This document shows, piece by piece, positions 55,334 through 63,271 of a stretch of DNA of 64,000 nucleotides. Source of the DNA: Limnohabitans sp. MMS-10A-192 (GTDB taxonomy: Bacteria; Pseudomonadota; Gammaproteobacteria; Burkholderiales; Burkholderiaceae_C); assembly GCF_003063335.1 (NCBI RefSeq), contig NZ_NERX01000003.1, positions 372,001-436,000 on the forward strand. Reading direction: 5' to 3'. Under the pieces are notes generated by a model. The model saw only the letters and a list, made by a program, of their open reading frames with translations. It ran no database searches and was not told the origin of the DNA. The position numbers were made by a program, and so were the translations under genes. The stretch's first letter is position 1, and every line of letters starts with the position of its first letter.

Positions 55334-57019
55334 ATGGAACGTATTTGGCAAAAGAACTACCCCGCTGGTGTGGCCCATGAAGTGGACCCCGGCCAATACA
55401 ACAGCCTGACGGACTTGCTGGAGAGAGCATTTCGCGAGCACGGCGACAACCCCTTCTCGGTCTGCATGAACCGCTGGATGAGCTACAAGGAGCTCAACCA
55501 ACTGTCCACCGCCCTAGGCGCCTGGCTGCAAAGCAAGGGCCTGCCCGCCGGCAGCCGCGTGGCGATCATGCTGCCCAACCTGCCCCAATTTGCCGTCACC
55601 ATGGCGGCCGTTTTGCGCGCGGGCTACACCTGCGTGAACGTCAACCCGCTGTACACCGCGCGTGAATTGCAGCACCAGCTCAAGGACTCGGGCGCCACCG
55701 CCATCGTGGCGCTGGAGAACTTTGCAGCCACTTTGCAAGAGGTGCTGGACAGCTCGGCCATCCAACATGTGGTGGTGGCCTCGATTGGCGACTTGCTGGG
55801 GCCTTGGTATGGCCGCTGGATGACTTTTGCCGTGCGCCATCTGGCCAAACTCGTGCCCGAGTACGAGTTGTCGCTGGCAGGCGGGCGCACGGTGACCCCG
55901 TTCAAGAAAGCCATCGCGCAAGGCCGGAACATGAACCTGAAGGTCATGCCACAGTCGCTGGACGACATCGCCTTCTTGCAGTACACCGGCGGCACCACCG
56001 GCCTGAGCAAAGGCGCCGTGCTGACCCACCGCAACGTGGTGGCCGCGATGCTCCAGGCCGAAGCCTGGTTTTCACCGGCCCTGGCCGACATTGGCGACCT
56101 GCGCAAAGTCAACAGCATTGCCGCGCTGCCGCTGTACCACATCTACGCCTTGACGCTGTGCCTGCTGGCCATGCGCCAAGGTTCGCACATGACCTTGGTG
56201 CCCAACCCACGTGACTTCGGCAAGTTCATCGAAGTGCTCAAGCAGCGCCCCTTCCACATGCTGCCGGGCGTGAACACCTTGTTCAATGCCCTGATGCAGC
56301 ACCCCATGTTCAAGACCATCGATTTCTCATCGCTCAAGCTGACGCAAGCTGGCGGCATGGCGGCATCGGCCGGCACGGCGCACCACTGGCAAGCGGCCAC
56401 GGGCAGCGCCATGATCGAAGGCTGGGGCATGAGCGAGACCTGCGCGATCGGCACCAACAACCCGGTGACGCAAAAAACCTTCAGCGGCAACATTGGCCTG
56501 CCCCTGCCCGGCATCGACATCGCCATCAAAGACGACGCGGGCAACAGCTTGCCCGTGGGCAGCTCGGGCGAGATTTGCATCCGCGGCCCCAACGTGATGG
56601 TGGGCTACTACAACCAACCCGAAGAAAACGCCAAGACCTTCACCGCCGATGGCTTCATGCGCACGGGCGACATTGGCGTGATGGACGAAGGCGGCTACAC
56701 CCGCATCGTGGACCGCAAGAAAGACATGATCATCGTCAGCGGCTTCAACGTCTTCCCCAATGAGCTGGAAAACGTGATCTCGACCTGCCCCGGCGTGGTG
56801 GAATGCGCGGCCGTGGGCATTGCCGATGACATGCAGGGCGAAGCCATCAAGGTCTTTGTGGTGCGCAACGACCCGCTGCTGACCGAAGAGGCGGTGGCGC
56901 GTTTTTGCCACGAGAACCTGACCGGCTACAAGCGCCCCAAATACATCGAGTTCCGCGACGAACTGCCCAAGACCAACGTGGGCAAAATCTTGCGCCGCGA
57001 ACTGCGCAGCAACAAATAA
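55334..57019 (+). CDS. fadD: Long-chain fatty acid-CoA ligase (AMP-binding)
   Basis: The 561-residue enzyme activates fatty acids to acyl-CoA. P-loop-like YTGGTTGLSKGA (about 213-224), GWGMSETC, the adenylate site TGDIGVMDEGGYTRIVDRKKDM and the C-terminal Lys in LPKTNVGKILRREL are all present. AGGAG at 55321 is 8 bases from ATG 55334 but only 2 from ATG 55328, so the second is chosen. It is followed by an MBL hydrolase 7 bp downstream. Confidence 0.94.
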   Translation: MERIWQKNYPAGVAHEVDPGQYNSLTDLLERAFREHGDNPFSVCMNRWMSYKELNQLSTALGAWLQSKGLPAGSRVAIMLPNLPQFAVTMAAVLRAGYTCVNVNPLYTARELQHQLKDSGATAIVALENFAATLQEVLDSSAIQHVVVASIGDLLGPWYGRWMTFAVRHLAKLVPEYELSLAGGRTVTPFKKAIAQGRNMNLKVMPQSLDDIAFLQYTGGTTGLSKGAVLTHRNVVAAMLQAEAWFSPALADIGDLRKVNSIAALPLYHIYALTLCLLAMRQGSHMTLVPNPRDFGKFIEVLKQRPFHMLPGVNTLFNALMQHPMFKTIDFSSLKLTQAGGMAASAGTAHHWQAATGSAMIEGWGMSETCAIGTNNPVTQKTFSGNIGLPLPGIDIAIKDDAGNSLPVGSSGEICIRGPNVMVGYYNQPEENAKTFTADGFMRTGDIGVMDEGGYTRIVDRKKDMIIVSGFNVFPNELENVISTCPGVVECAAVGIADDMQGEAIKVFVVRNDPLLTEEAVARFCHENLTGYKRPKYIEFRDELPKTNVGKILRRELRSNK

Positions 57020-57026
57020 AGCCCGC

Positions 57027-57950
57027 ATGTCGACACGTCCTGCTCTGCCTGCTGGAGTCACCGTGATGGAGCGCGGCTGGCTGTCGGCCAACAACATCCT
57101 GTTGTGCGACCAGAACAGCGCCACCTTGGTGGACAGCGGTTATGTCACGCACCAGGCGCAGACCCTGGCCTTGCTCGATCAAGCCCTGCAAGGCCGCCCG
57201 CTGGATCTGCTGGTCAACACCCATTTGCACAGCGACCATTGCGGCGGCAACCAGGCCCTGCAAGCGCATTACCCGGCGCTGCAAACCTGGATCCCGCCCG
57301 GCCTGGCCTCGGCCGTGCAAGGCTGGCAAGAAGACGCGCTGAGCTACAAGCCCACCGGGCAAAACTGCCCACCCTTTCACTTCAACGGCCTGCTGCAACC
57401 GGGCAGCACCCACCGCTGGGCCGACATGGACTGGCAAGTGCACGCGGCCCCCGGGCATGACCCCCACTCGGTCATCTTGTTTGCGCCCGAGCACCGCTTG
57501 CTGATGTCGGCCGATGCACTGTGGCAAAACGGTTTTGGCGTGGTGTTTCCCGAGCTGGTGGGCGTGGATGCGTTTGACGAAGTGGCCCAAACCCTGGACC
57601 TGTTCGAGCAGCTGAATCCGGCCACCATCATCCCGGGGCATGGCGCGGTTTTCACCGAAGTGGCACCAGCGCTGGCCTTGGCCCGAAGCAAGCTCGATGG
57701 CTTTGCGAAAAACCCCGAAAAACACGCCCGCTACGGCACCAAGGTCTTGCTGAAATTCAAGCTGCTCGAATGGGGCCAGATCTCACGTGCCGACTTTGAC
57801 ACCTGGGCCGGGCAAGTGCCCTACCTGGAAGACTTGCATGAGCGCTTTGGCTTGGGCATCGACCGCAAGACCTGGCTGGACATGATGCTGGCCGAGCTGG
57901 AACGCAGCGGCGCTATGCAGGTGCACGAGGACATGTTGATGGACGCCTGA
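57027..57950 (+). CDS. Metallo-beta-lactamase-fold hydrolase downstream of fadD
   Basis: The 307-residue protein has THLHSDHCGGN (65-75), AAPGHDPHSV, SADALW and IPGHGAVF, a complete metal-binding set. It is only 7 bp from fadD and so probably co-expressed; a thioester or lactone substrate linked to lipid metabolism is a guess. It differs clearly from the MBL protein of the LiuR cluster. Confidence 0.88.
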   Translation: MSTRPALPAGVTVMERGWLSANNILLCDQNSATLVDSGYVTHQAQTLALLDQALQGRPLDLLVNTHLHSDHCGGNQALQAHYPALQTWIPPGLASAVQGWQEDALSYKPTGQNCPPFHFNGLLQPGSTHRWADMDWQVHAAPGHDPHSVILFAPEHRLLMSADALWQNGFGVVFPELVGVDAFDEVAQTLDLFEQLNPATIIPGHGAVFTEVAPALALARSKLDGFAKNPEKHARYGTKVLLKFKLLEWGQISRADFDTWAGQVPYLEDLHERFGLGIDRKTWLDMMLAELERSGAMQVHEDMLMDA

Positions 57951-57983
57951 GTCAGGCCCTGGCCCGATGCTATTATTTTCAGC

Positions 57984-58364
57984 ATGCTTGAGCGCCTTCT
58001 TTACCAGTCCACGCCCACACAGGAGTTTGGCTCCCTGGCACTTTTCAAATTGCTGACAGATGCGCAACACAAAAACGCGCAAATGCAGATCACAGGACAC
58101 CTGCTTTTTGTGAATGGTCAATTCACCCAATGCATGGAAGGTCCACCCGGCAGCATCGAATTGTTGTGGCAAAACATCCAGCGCGATCCTCGTCACCAAC
58201 ACATCCAATTGCTCATGCGTCGGGCCACTGAGAAGCGGCGATTTCCCGAGTGGAGCATGGCATTTTCAACCTACAGTGCGTTTTATGTGCACGGCATGCG
58301 CGGCTTCTTTCCCGTGGACGCCAATGACCAATCGCCCTTGATTGATCTGTGTCATGAAGCTTGA
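57984..58364 (+). CDS. Stand-alone BLUF blue-light sensor
   Basis: The 126-residue protein is one BLUF domain with a short C-terminal helix and no effector. The flavin residues are intact: Tyr7 (LLYQS), Asn31 (HKNAQMQITG), Gln49 (FTQCMEG), Trp90 and Met92 (WSMAF). DPRHQHIQLL is the typical beta4/helix region. Short BLUF proteins act by contacting partners in response to light. It lies between the fadD-MBL pair and the toxin-antitoxin-like module, with its own terminator. Confidence 0.93.
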   Translation: MLERLLYQSTPTQEFGSLALFKLLTDAQHKNAQMQITGHLLFVNGQFTQCMEGPPGSIELLWQNIQRDPRHQHIQLLMRRATEKRRFPEWSMAFSTYSAFYVHGMRGFFPVDANDQSPLIDLCHEA

Positions 58365-58374
58365 AAGACCATAA

Positions 58375-58410
58375 AAAAAACCCACTGGCGTGAACCAATG
58401 GGTTTTTTAA
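58375..58410 (+). terminator. Rho-independent terminator after the BLUF gene
   Basis: AAACCCACTGG, a short loop and CCAATGGGTT are followed by TTTT. One mismatch interrupts the stem. Confidence 0.85.
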
Positions 58411-58695
58411 TTTGGTGGTGGAGTATAGCAGCACCGCAAACACTCATCCCGAAGGTGTGAGGCTTGTTGTCCTGAAAACACCCCCCGAATGAGGAAATCG
58501 GGGCGCTTCCAAGGTTTTGCTCTAACTTCCTCGCTGGTTAGGAGAAATTCCTGCCACCACGCGTGTCGGCCACTGAAGGCCAGCAGTCCTGGCAAGCATA
58601 TAGCGCCATCTGTCGCGCACCAAGGCAAAGACTACCCAGGGGTTTAAAAATTTGGTAGACTTCCAGATCTTTTAAACCAAACCCTAGGAGGTATC
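58411..58695 (+). other. Leader region of the Xre-ImmA/PIN module
   Basis: No gene is supported in these 285 bp. Composition is less GC-rich than the flanking core genes. Near the end lies the inverted repeat described separately, then AGGAGG five bases before the ATG. Confidence 0.5.
58641..58678. promoter_or_regulatory. Inverted repeat, likely autoregulatory operator
   Basis: GGTTTAAAA (58641-58649) and TTTTAAACC (58670-58678) are exact inverted halves separated by 20 bp. They sit 18 bp upstream of the Xre-ImmA gene. Antitoxins with helix-turn-helix domains usually bind such sites in their own promoters. Confidence 0.65.
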
Positions 58696-59775
58696 ATGAT
58701 CGCAGATCGCATTCGGCAAGCACGATTGGCTGCTGGTCTGACCCTGGGTGCTTTGGGTGAAAAAGTCGGTGTCTCGCACACAGCGATCCAGAAGTACGAG
58801 AAGGGGTTGCTAACGCCTTCTTCCTCTCAACTCCTCAAGCTGGCGCGTGCCTGCGACGTCCGCACCGAATACTTCTTTCGCACCCACTCCGTCGAACTGC
58901 TTGAGCCAGAGTTCCGTAAAACGGCGGCCTTTGGCAAGACGGCACAGGATGCACTAAAGATCAAGGTCGTGGAGTTGGTGGAGAAGCGTGTGGAACTTCT
59001 CGGGGCTTTTCCAGAATTACCTCTATTGGTGTTCGCCCCTCCGGTCGGACTCCCTGAACACATCCAGGCGCTGGATGAGATCGAAGCACTTGCCGACCAG
59101 GCCCGCAACGCTTGGCAGTTGGGAATGAACCCCATTGGAGACCTCACAGACACCCTTGAAGGTCTTGGTCTGCTGGTCATTGTCGTTGATGAAGAACACC
59201 CAGGGTTCTCTGGCCTGACCGCCAAAGCCCGCACCGACGATGGTCGGGAATTCCCGATCGTGGCCGTCTCAAAACGGTGGCCAGGCGATCGGCAGCGGTT
59301 TACGCTGGCTCACGAACTGGGGCATTTGCTGCTTGAGGGACGGCTGGCTGTTGGCCTTGATGAGGAAAAGGCCTGCGACCGGTTCGCGGGGGCCTTCTTG
59401 GCACCACGCGTGGCCGTGCATCAATTGCTTGGGCAGCAGCGCCACGCGCTGGAGTGGCAGGAGCTCTATGTGCTCAAGCATGAGTTCGGCCTATCGATGT
59501 CTGGATGGCTGCAACGAGCCAAGCAGTGTGGCGTGATCACCGATGCTGCACATCTCATGATGTTCAAACGCTTTTCGGCCAAGGGCTGGCGCAAGAACGA
59601 ACCCGGAAATCCATTACCTCAGGAACACCCCCGACTCTTCGATCAGTTGGTATACCGCGCTCTGGCAGAGCAATACATCTCTGAAGCCAAAGCAGCGGAA
59701 CTGCTGGGCATCCCGATGATGCGCTTCCACAAAGAACGTCAGTTGGAGTCATCGGATGCGGTTGCTCATCAGTGA
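58696..59775 (+). CDS. Xre helix-turn-helix plus ImmA/IrrE metallopeptidase protein (putative antitoxin)
   Basis: The 359-residue protein has an Xre DNA-binding domain at 1-60 (ARLAAGLTLGALGEKVGVSHTAIQKYEKG). A COG2856/ImmA zinc peptidase domain follows at ~150-250, with HELGH at 206-210 and the third ligand Glu in DEEKACDRFAGAFLAP. A ~90-residue C-terminal part ends in a helix-turn-helix-like stretch (AKAAELLGIPMMRF). Strong AGGAGG ribosome site. Its last 20 bp overlap the PIN gene, and this pairing suggests a type II toxin-antitoxin or regulated-proteolysis module. Confidence 0.88.
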   Translation: MIADRIRQARLAAGLTLGALGEKVGVSHTAIQKYEKGLLTPSSSQLLKLARACDVRTEYFFRTHSVELLEPEFRKTAAFGKTAQDALKIKVVELVEKRVELLGAFPELPLLVFAPPVGLPEHIQALDEIEALADQARNAWQLGMNPIGDLTDTLEGLGLLVIVVDEEHPGFSGLTAKARTDDGREFPIVAVSKRWPGDRQRFTLAHELGHLLLEGRLAVGLDEEKACDRFAGAFLAPRVAVHQLLGQQRHALEWQELYVLKHEFGLSMSGWLQRAKQCGVITDAAHLMMFKRFSAKGWRKNEPGNPLPQEHPRLFDQLVYRALAEQYISEAKAAELLGIPMMRFHKERQLESSDAVAHQ

Positions 59776-60265
59776 TGCCAATATTTTGATCGACATGGAA
59801 GCCGGGGCGTTGATGGGCACGCTCTTTCAGCTTCCCATGCAGTTCGGCATCCCTGACCTGCTGTATTACGAAGAAATTGAACCGGGCAGCCCAGGACTTG
59901 AAAACCTGGGCCTACAAATCATGGAGGTCAGCGGCGACTTCGTGGCGTATGCCCAGCAGTTGCCAGCCCAGCACAATCATCTGCTTCCAGCGAAAAACGG
60001 TCCCAAGCCCAGTCACAACGACTACTTAGCTCTGGCACTTGCGAAGCAAGAGGTCTGCACCCTGCTGACGGGTGACACCAATTTGCGAATTGTCGCCAAC
60101 AAGGAGCAGGTCAACGTCATGGGCACCATTGGGCTGTTGTGCGCCATGATTGAAAACCAGTTGCTGACGGTCGACGACGCCTTCAAGGCGCTTGACAGAA
60201 TGAAGCTTGGTAAGCGCCGGTTGCCCTGGCCAGAAGCCGAAAAAATGCTCAACGCCTTGCGCTGA
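59756..60265 (+). CDS. PIN-like nuclease (putative toxin)
   Basis: The 169-residue protein has the acidic pattern of PIN ribonucleases: Asp7 in ISDANILID, Glu39/Glu40 in LLYYEEIE, Asp89 in HNDYLALALA and Asp107 in TLLTGDTNL. It is translationally coupled to the Xre-ImmA gene (20-bp overlap, GGAG ribosome site). RNA cleavage as a toxin is inferred from the fold and the pairing. I could not place it in a named PIN subfamily. Confidence 0.8.
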   Translation: MRLLISDANILIDMEAGALMGTLFQLPMQFGIPDLLYYEEIEPGSPGLENLGLQIMEVSGDFVAYAQQLPAQHNHLLPAKNGPKPSHNDYLALALAKQEVCTLLTGDTNLRIVANKEQVNVMGTIGLLCAMIENQLLTVDDAFKALDRMKLGKRRLPWPEAEKMLNALR

Positions 60266-60312
60266 GCACAACATCCACGGCGACGGAACAGCCACTAATT
60301 TCGCGCACGTTC

Positions 60313-60342
60313 GATCTCCATACGTTTTGCTGTATGGAGATC
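60313..60342. repeat. 11-bp-stem hairpin downstream of the PIN gene
   Basis: GATCTCCATAC and its exact inverted complement are separated by GTTTTGCT. No T-run follows, so it is not a classical terminator for either strand. The rest of the 60266-60449 gap holds nothing I can name. Confidence 0.7.
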
Positions 60343-60449
60343 ACCGATGCCAATCAAATACTGCCGTTCCGGCCTTCTATTCTGACCAAGTCAGCCAACG
60401 AATCTAGGACCACTAAGACTGCTGGCGTAGCTACCAAACCAAAAAATTC

Positions 60450-60794
60450 TTAACGAGCGCCCTTGAGATCAGTAACGATCATTTTCCCCCCTTCATTGAT
60501 GACCATGAATTCGACCTTATCACCAGGCTTCACATTGGCGAGTAACGCTTTGTCTTTGGCTGTAAACACCATGGTCATGCCGGGCATGTCCATGTGCTTA
60601 ATGGGGCCGTGTTTGATGGTGACTTTGCCAGCCTCAAGGTCTATTTTCTTGACTTCGCCTTCGGTCATCGACGCAGCGGGCTGCGACATATCCATCTTGC
60701 TGTGATCCATGGTGGTCTGTGCCATGCTGCTCACAGGCAGCGCGATGCCCAAGGCCAAGGCGGAAACGGTGGTGATTTTCTGGATGATGTTCAT
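60450..60794 (-). CDS. CusF-like periplasmic copper-binding protein
   Basis: The 114-residue protein has a signal peptide (to SSMAQ, residue 26), a Met/His-rich linker (MDHSKMDM), and the small OB-fold copper domain. Copper ligands fit H62, M73 and M75 in KHGPIKHMDMPGMTMVF. The Trp that caps copper in E. coli CusF is replaced by Met70 here. It is the last gene of the copper operon, 2 bp behind the DUF411 gene. Confidence 0.9.
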   Translation of the reverse strand: MNIIQKITTVSALALGIALPVSSMAQTTMDHSKMDMSQPAASMTEGEVKKIDLEAGKVTIKHGPIKHMDMPGMTMVFTAKDKALLANVKPGDKVEFMVINEGGKMIVTDLKGAR

Positions 60795-60796
60795 GG

Positions 60797-61285
60797 TTAT
60801 CCTCGTGGGTAGGTGTTGAAAACAGTGGTGCTGCCGTCGCGCTGGATTAGCAGCACCTGATACGCATCGCGTCGGTTGTCATAGGATGGACCGTCCATGC
60901 CTGGCGACCCAACCGGCATGCCTGGCACTGACAGTCCCAAGGCTTTGGGTTTTTCTTTGAGTAGGCGTTGGATGTCCGCAGCGGGCACGTGGCCCTCGAT
61001 CACATAGCCCTGGATCAATGCCGTGTGGCAAGAGCCAAATTTCTGCGGCATACCAAGGCGTGCGCGTGCGGCGTTGTTGCCTTGATCAATCACAGTGGCA
61101 GCAAAACCATTCTTTTCGAGGTGCGCAATCCAGTCTTTGCAGCAGCCGCAATTGGGGTCTTTCCAGACCTGCAAAGTTGCCGGTGCGGCGTAAGCGGTCA
61201 TGCTCAAAGGGGCCAGTGCCAGCACGGCGATACCCGCGATGCAGGCGCGCCGGGCGGTGAGAACAATCGAGTACTGTCGGGACAT
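60797..61285 (-). CDS. DUF411 metal-binding protein
   Basis: The 162-residue protein has a signal peptide (to TAYAA, about residue 34) and the DUF411 pattern WKDPNCGCCKDWIAHLEKNGF, with the CxCC thiol site, then GSCHTALI, EGHVPAADIQRLL and GLSVPGMPVGSPGMD. Such proteins recur in copper and silver resistance loci; metal handling is the best guess. Confidence 0.92.
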   Translation of the reverse strand: MSRQYSIVLTARRACIAGIAVLALAPLSMTAYAAPATLQVWKDPNCGCCKDWIAHLEKNGFAATVIDQGNNAARARLGMPQKFGSCHTALIQGYVIEGHVPAADIQRLLKEKPKALGLSVPGMPVGSPGMDGPSYDNRRDAYQVLLIQRDGSTTVFNTYPRG

Positions 61286-61311
61286 GTGGCGCTCCTCGTC
61301 AATCGCTCAAA

Positions 61312-61806
61312 CTATTTCTTGTTGACCTTGACCTGACCCTTCATGCCGGCCTCGTAATGACCTGGCATCAGGCAGGCAAAATTCACGGCACCTGCTTTTG
61401 TGAACTGCCAGACGATTTCCCCCTGCTTTCCAGGAGCCAGCGTGACTTTGCTGGGTTCATCGTGTTCCATGTCTGGAAACTTGCGCATCTGCTCAAGGTG
61501 TTCCAGTAATTCCTGCTGGGTGCCCAAACTCAATTCATGTTTGACCTGGCCTTTGTTTTTGACGATGAAGCGCACCGTCTCGCCCTGCTTGACTTGAATG
61601 TCGGCTGGCGTGTAGCGCATGTTGTCCGTCATCTCGATGGTGACGGTTCGGCTGGCCTTGCTGGCCACGCCGGGCTTTCCAATCGCAGTCTCATCACTGT
61701 CGTGTCCGTGGCCACCCGCATGGGTACCACCTGCAAAAGCAGCACTGGACAACGCCAGCGCGGCGATCAAGGTTAAGGGACGAAGGGTTCGGGTCATCTG
61801 GGTCAT
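61312..61806 (-). CDS. Periplasmic cupredoxin
   Basis: The 164-residue protein has a signal peptide (to SSAAFA), a His-rich segment (GGTHAGGHGHDSDE) and a cupredoxin domain. Type 1 copper ligands are His in VKHELSLG and Cys, His and Met in FACLMPGHYEAGM. A role beside the multicopper oxidase, as electron or copper carrier, is inferred from order. Confidence 0.92.
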   Translation of the reverse strand: MTQMTRTLRPLTLIAALALSSAAFAGGTHAGGHGHDSDETAIGKPGVASKASRTVTIEMTDNMRYTPADIQVKQGETVRFIVKNKGQVKHELSLGTQQELLEHLEQMRKFPDMEHDEPSKVTLAPGKQGEIVWQFTKAGAVNFACLMPGHYEAGMKGQVKVNKK

Positions 61807-61836
61807 TGCGATTTCTCCTGGGTTGAATGAAAAGGA

Positions 61837-63255
61837 TCAGTGGTTGTCGTGGCCGCCGCCGCTTGGCTTGCGCACTTTTACTTCCGTTGGGGTGAGCGGC
61901 TTCTCGGCGCGTGGCATGGATTGCCCGCCTTCCGACTTGAAGCGGGCGGGTTTGGCCAGTGGCCCGGTGTATTCGTGCGCAACCGAGCCTTCCGGGTGCT
62001 TGAACCAGCCCGGATTGCTGTAATCACCGGGCTTTTGGTCGCGGCGTACCTTGAGCACGCTGAACATGCCGCCCATCTCGACCGAGCCGAACGGGCCTTC
62101 GCCGGTCATCATGGGCGCGGTGTTGTCAGGAATGGGCATTTCCATCTCGGTCATGTCGGCCATGCCGCGCTCGCCCATCACCATGTAGTCTGGAATCAAG
62201 GAATTGATCTTCTTGGCGATCCCTCGATGATCAACACCGATGAGCGTGGGCACATTGTGACCCATGGCATTCATGGTGTGGTGACTCTTGTGGCAATGGA
62301 AGGCCCAGTCGCCTTCCTCGTCGGCGAGAAATTCGATCTGCCGCATTTGGCCGACCGCGACATCGGTGGTGACCTCGTACCAGCGAGTGCTCTTGGGAGT
62401 TGGCCCGCCATCTGTGCCAGTGACGAGAAACTCGTGCCCGTGCAGGTGGATCGGGTGGTTGGTCATCGTCAGGTTGCCGATACGAATGCGAACCTTGTCG
62501 TTCAACCGCACATTCAATGAATCGATGCCGGGAAAGATTCGGCTGTTCCAGCTCCACAGGTTGAAGTCCAGCATCGTCATGATCTTGGGCGTGTAGCTCC
62601 CAGGGTCGATGTCGTAGGCGTTGAGTAGGAAACAAAAATCCCGGTTCACTTCATCGATCAGCGGATGCTTGGCCTTGGGGTGCGTGATCCAGAAGCCCAT
62701 CATGCCCATGGCCATCTGCGTCATTTCATCCGCGTGTGGGTGATACATGAAGGTGCCGGGACGACGCGCGACAAATTCATACACAAAAGTTTTACCTGGT
62801 TGAATGGCGGGTTGATTCAGTCCAGCAACTCCATCCATACCATTGGGCAAACGTTGTCCATGCCAGTGAATGCTGGTGTGCTCAGGGAGCTTGTTCGTCA
62901 CAAAGATCCGCACGCGGTCGCCCTCGACCACTTCGATGGTGGGGCCTGGGCTTTGCCCGTTGTAGCCCCACAGGTGGGCCTTGAAGCCTGGGGCCATCTC
63001 GCGCACCACTGGCTCGGCCACCAAGTGAAACTCTTTTACGCCGTTGTTCATACGCCAGGGCAAAGTCCAACCGTTGAGTGTCACCACCGGGTTGTATGAG
63101 CGCCCAGTATTGGGCACCAGTGGCGGCATGGTGTCAGGGCTGGTTTGAATGACGGGCTCTGGCAAGGCTGCAAGTGCCACGCGGCTCACAGCACTGGCTG
63201 CAACTGCACCACCAGCGATACTGGCCAATCGGAAAAAATCTCTTCTGGATGTCAT
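61837..63255 (-). CDS. Multicopper oxidase, Tat-exported (copper resistance type)
   Basis: The 472-residue protein starts with a twin-arginine signal (TSRRDFFRLASIAGG). Copper motifs are HWHG, YHPHADE, NHPIHLHGHEF and FHCHKSHHTMNAMGHN, giving type 1, 2 and 3 sites. The C-terminal ~100 residues are Met-rich (MADMTEMEMPIP). The family oxidises Cu(I) or other metals in the periplasm. It is 16 bp behind the TolC-like gene. Confidence 0.94.
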   Translation of the reverse strand: MTSRRDFFRLASIAGGAVAASAVSRVALAALPEPVIQTSPDTMPPLVPNTGRSYNPVVTLNGWTLPWRMNNGVKEFHLVAEPVVREMAPGFKAHLWGYNGQSPGPTIEVVEGDRVRIFVTNKLPEHTSIHWHGQRLPNGMDGVAGLNQPAIQPGKTFVYEFVARRPGTFMYHPHADEMTQMAMGMMGFWITHPKAKHPLIDEVNRDFCFLLNAYDIDPGSYTPKIMTMLDFNLWSWNSRIFPGIDSLNVRLNDKVRIRIGNLTMTNHPIHLHGHEFLVTGTDGGPTPKSTRWYEVTTDVAVGQMRQIEFLADEEGDWAFHCHKSHHTMNAMGHNVPTLIGVDHRGIAKKINSLIPDYMVMGERGMADMTEMEMPIPDNTAPMMTGEGPFGSVEMGGMFSVLKVRRDQKPGDYSNPGWFKHPEGSVAHEYTGPLAKPARFKSEGGQSMPRAEKPLTPTEVKVRKPSGGGHDNH

Positions 63256-63271
63256 TGCTTTACTCTCGTGT

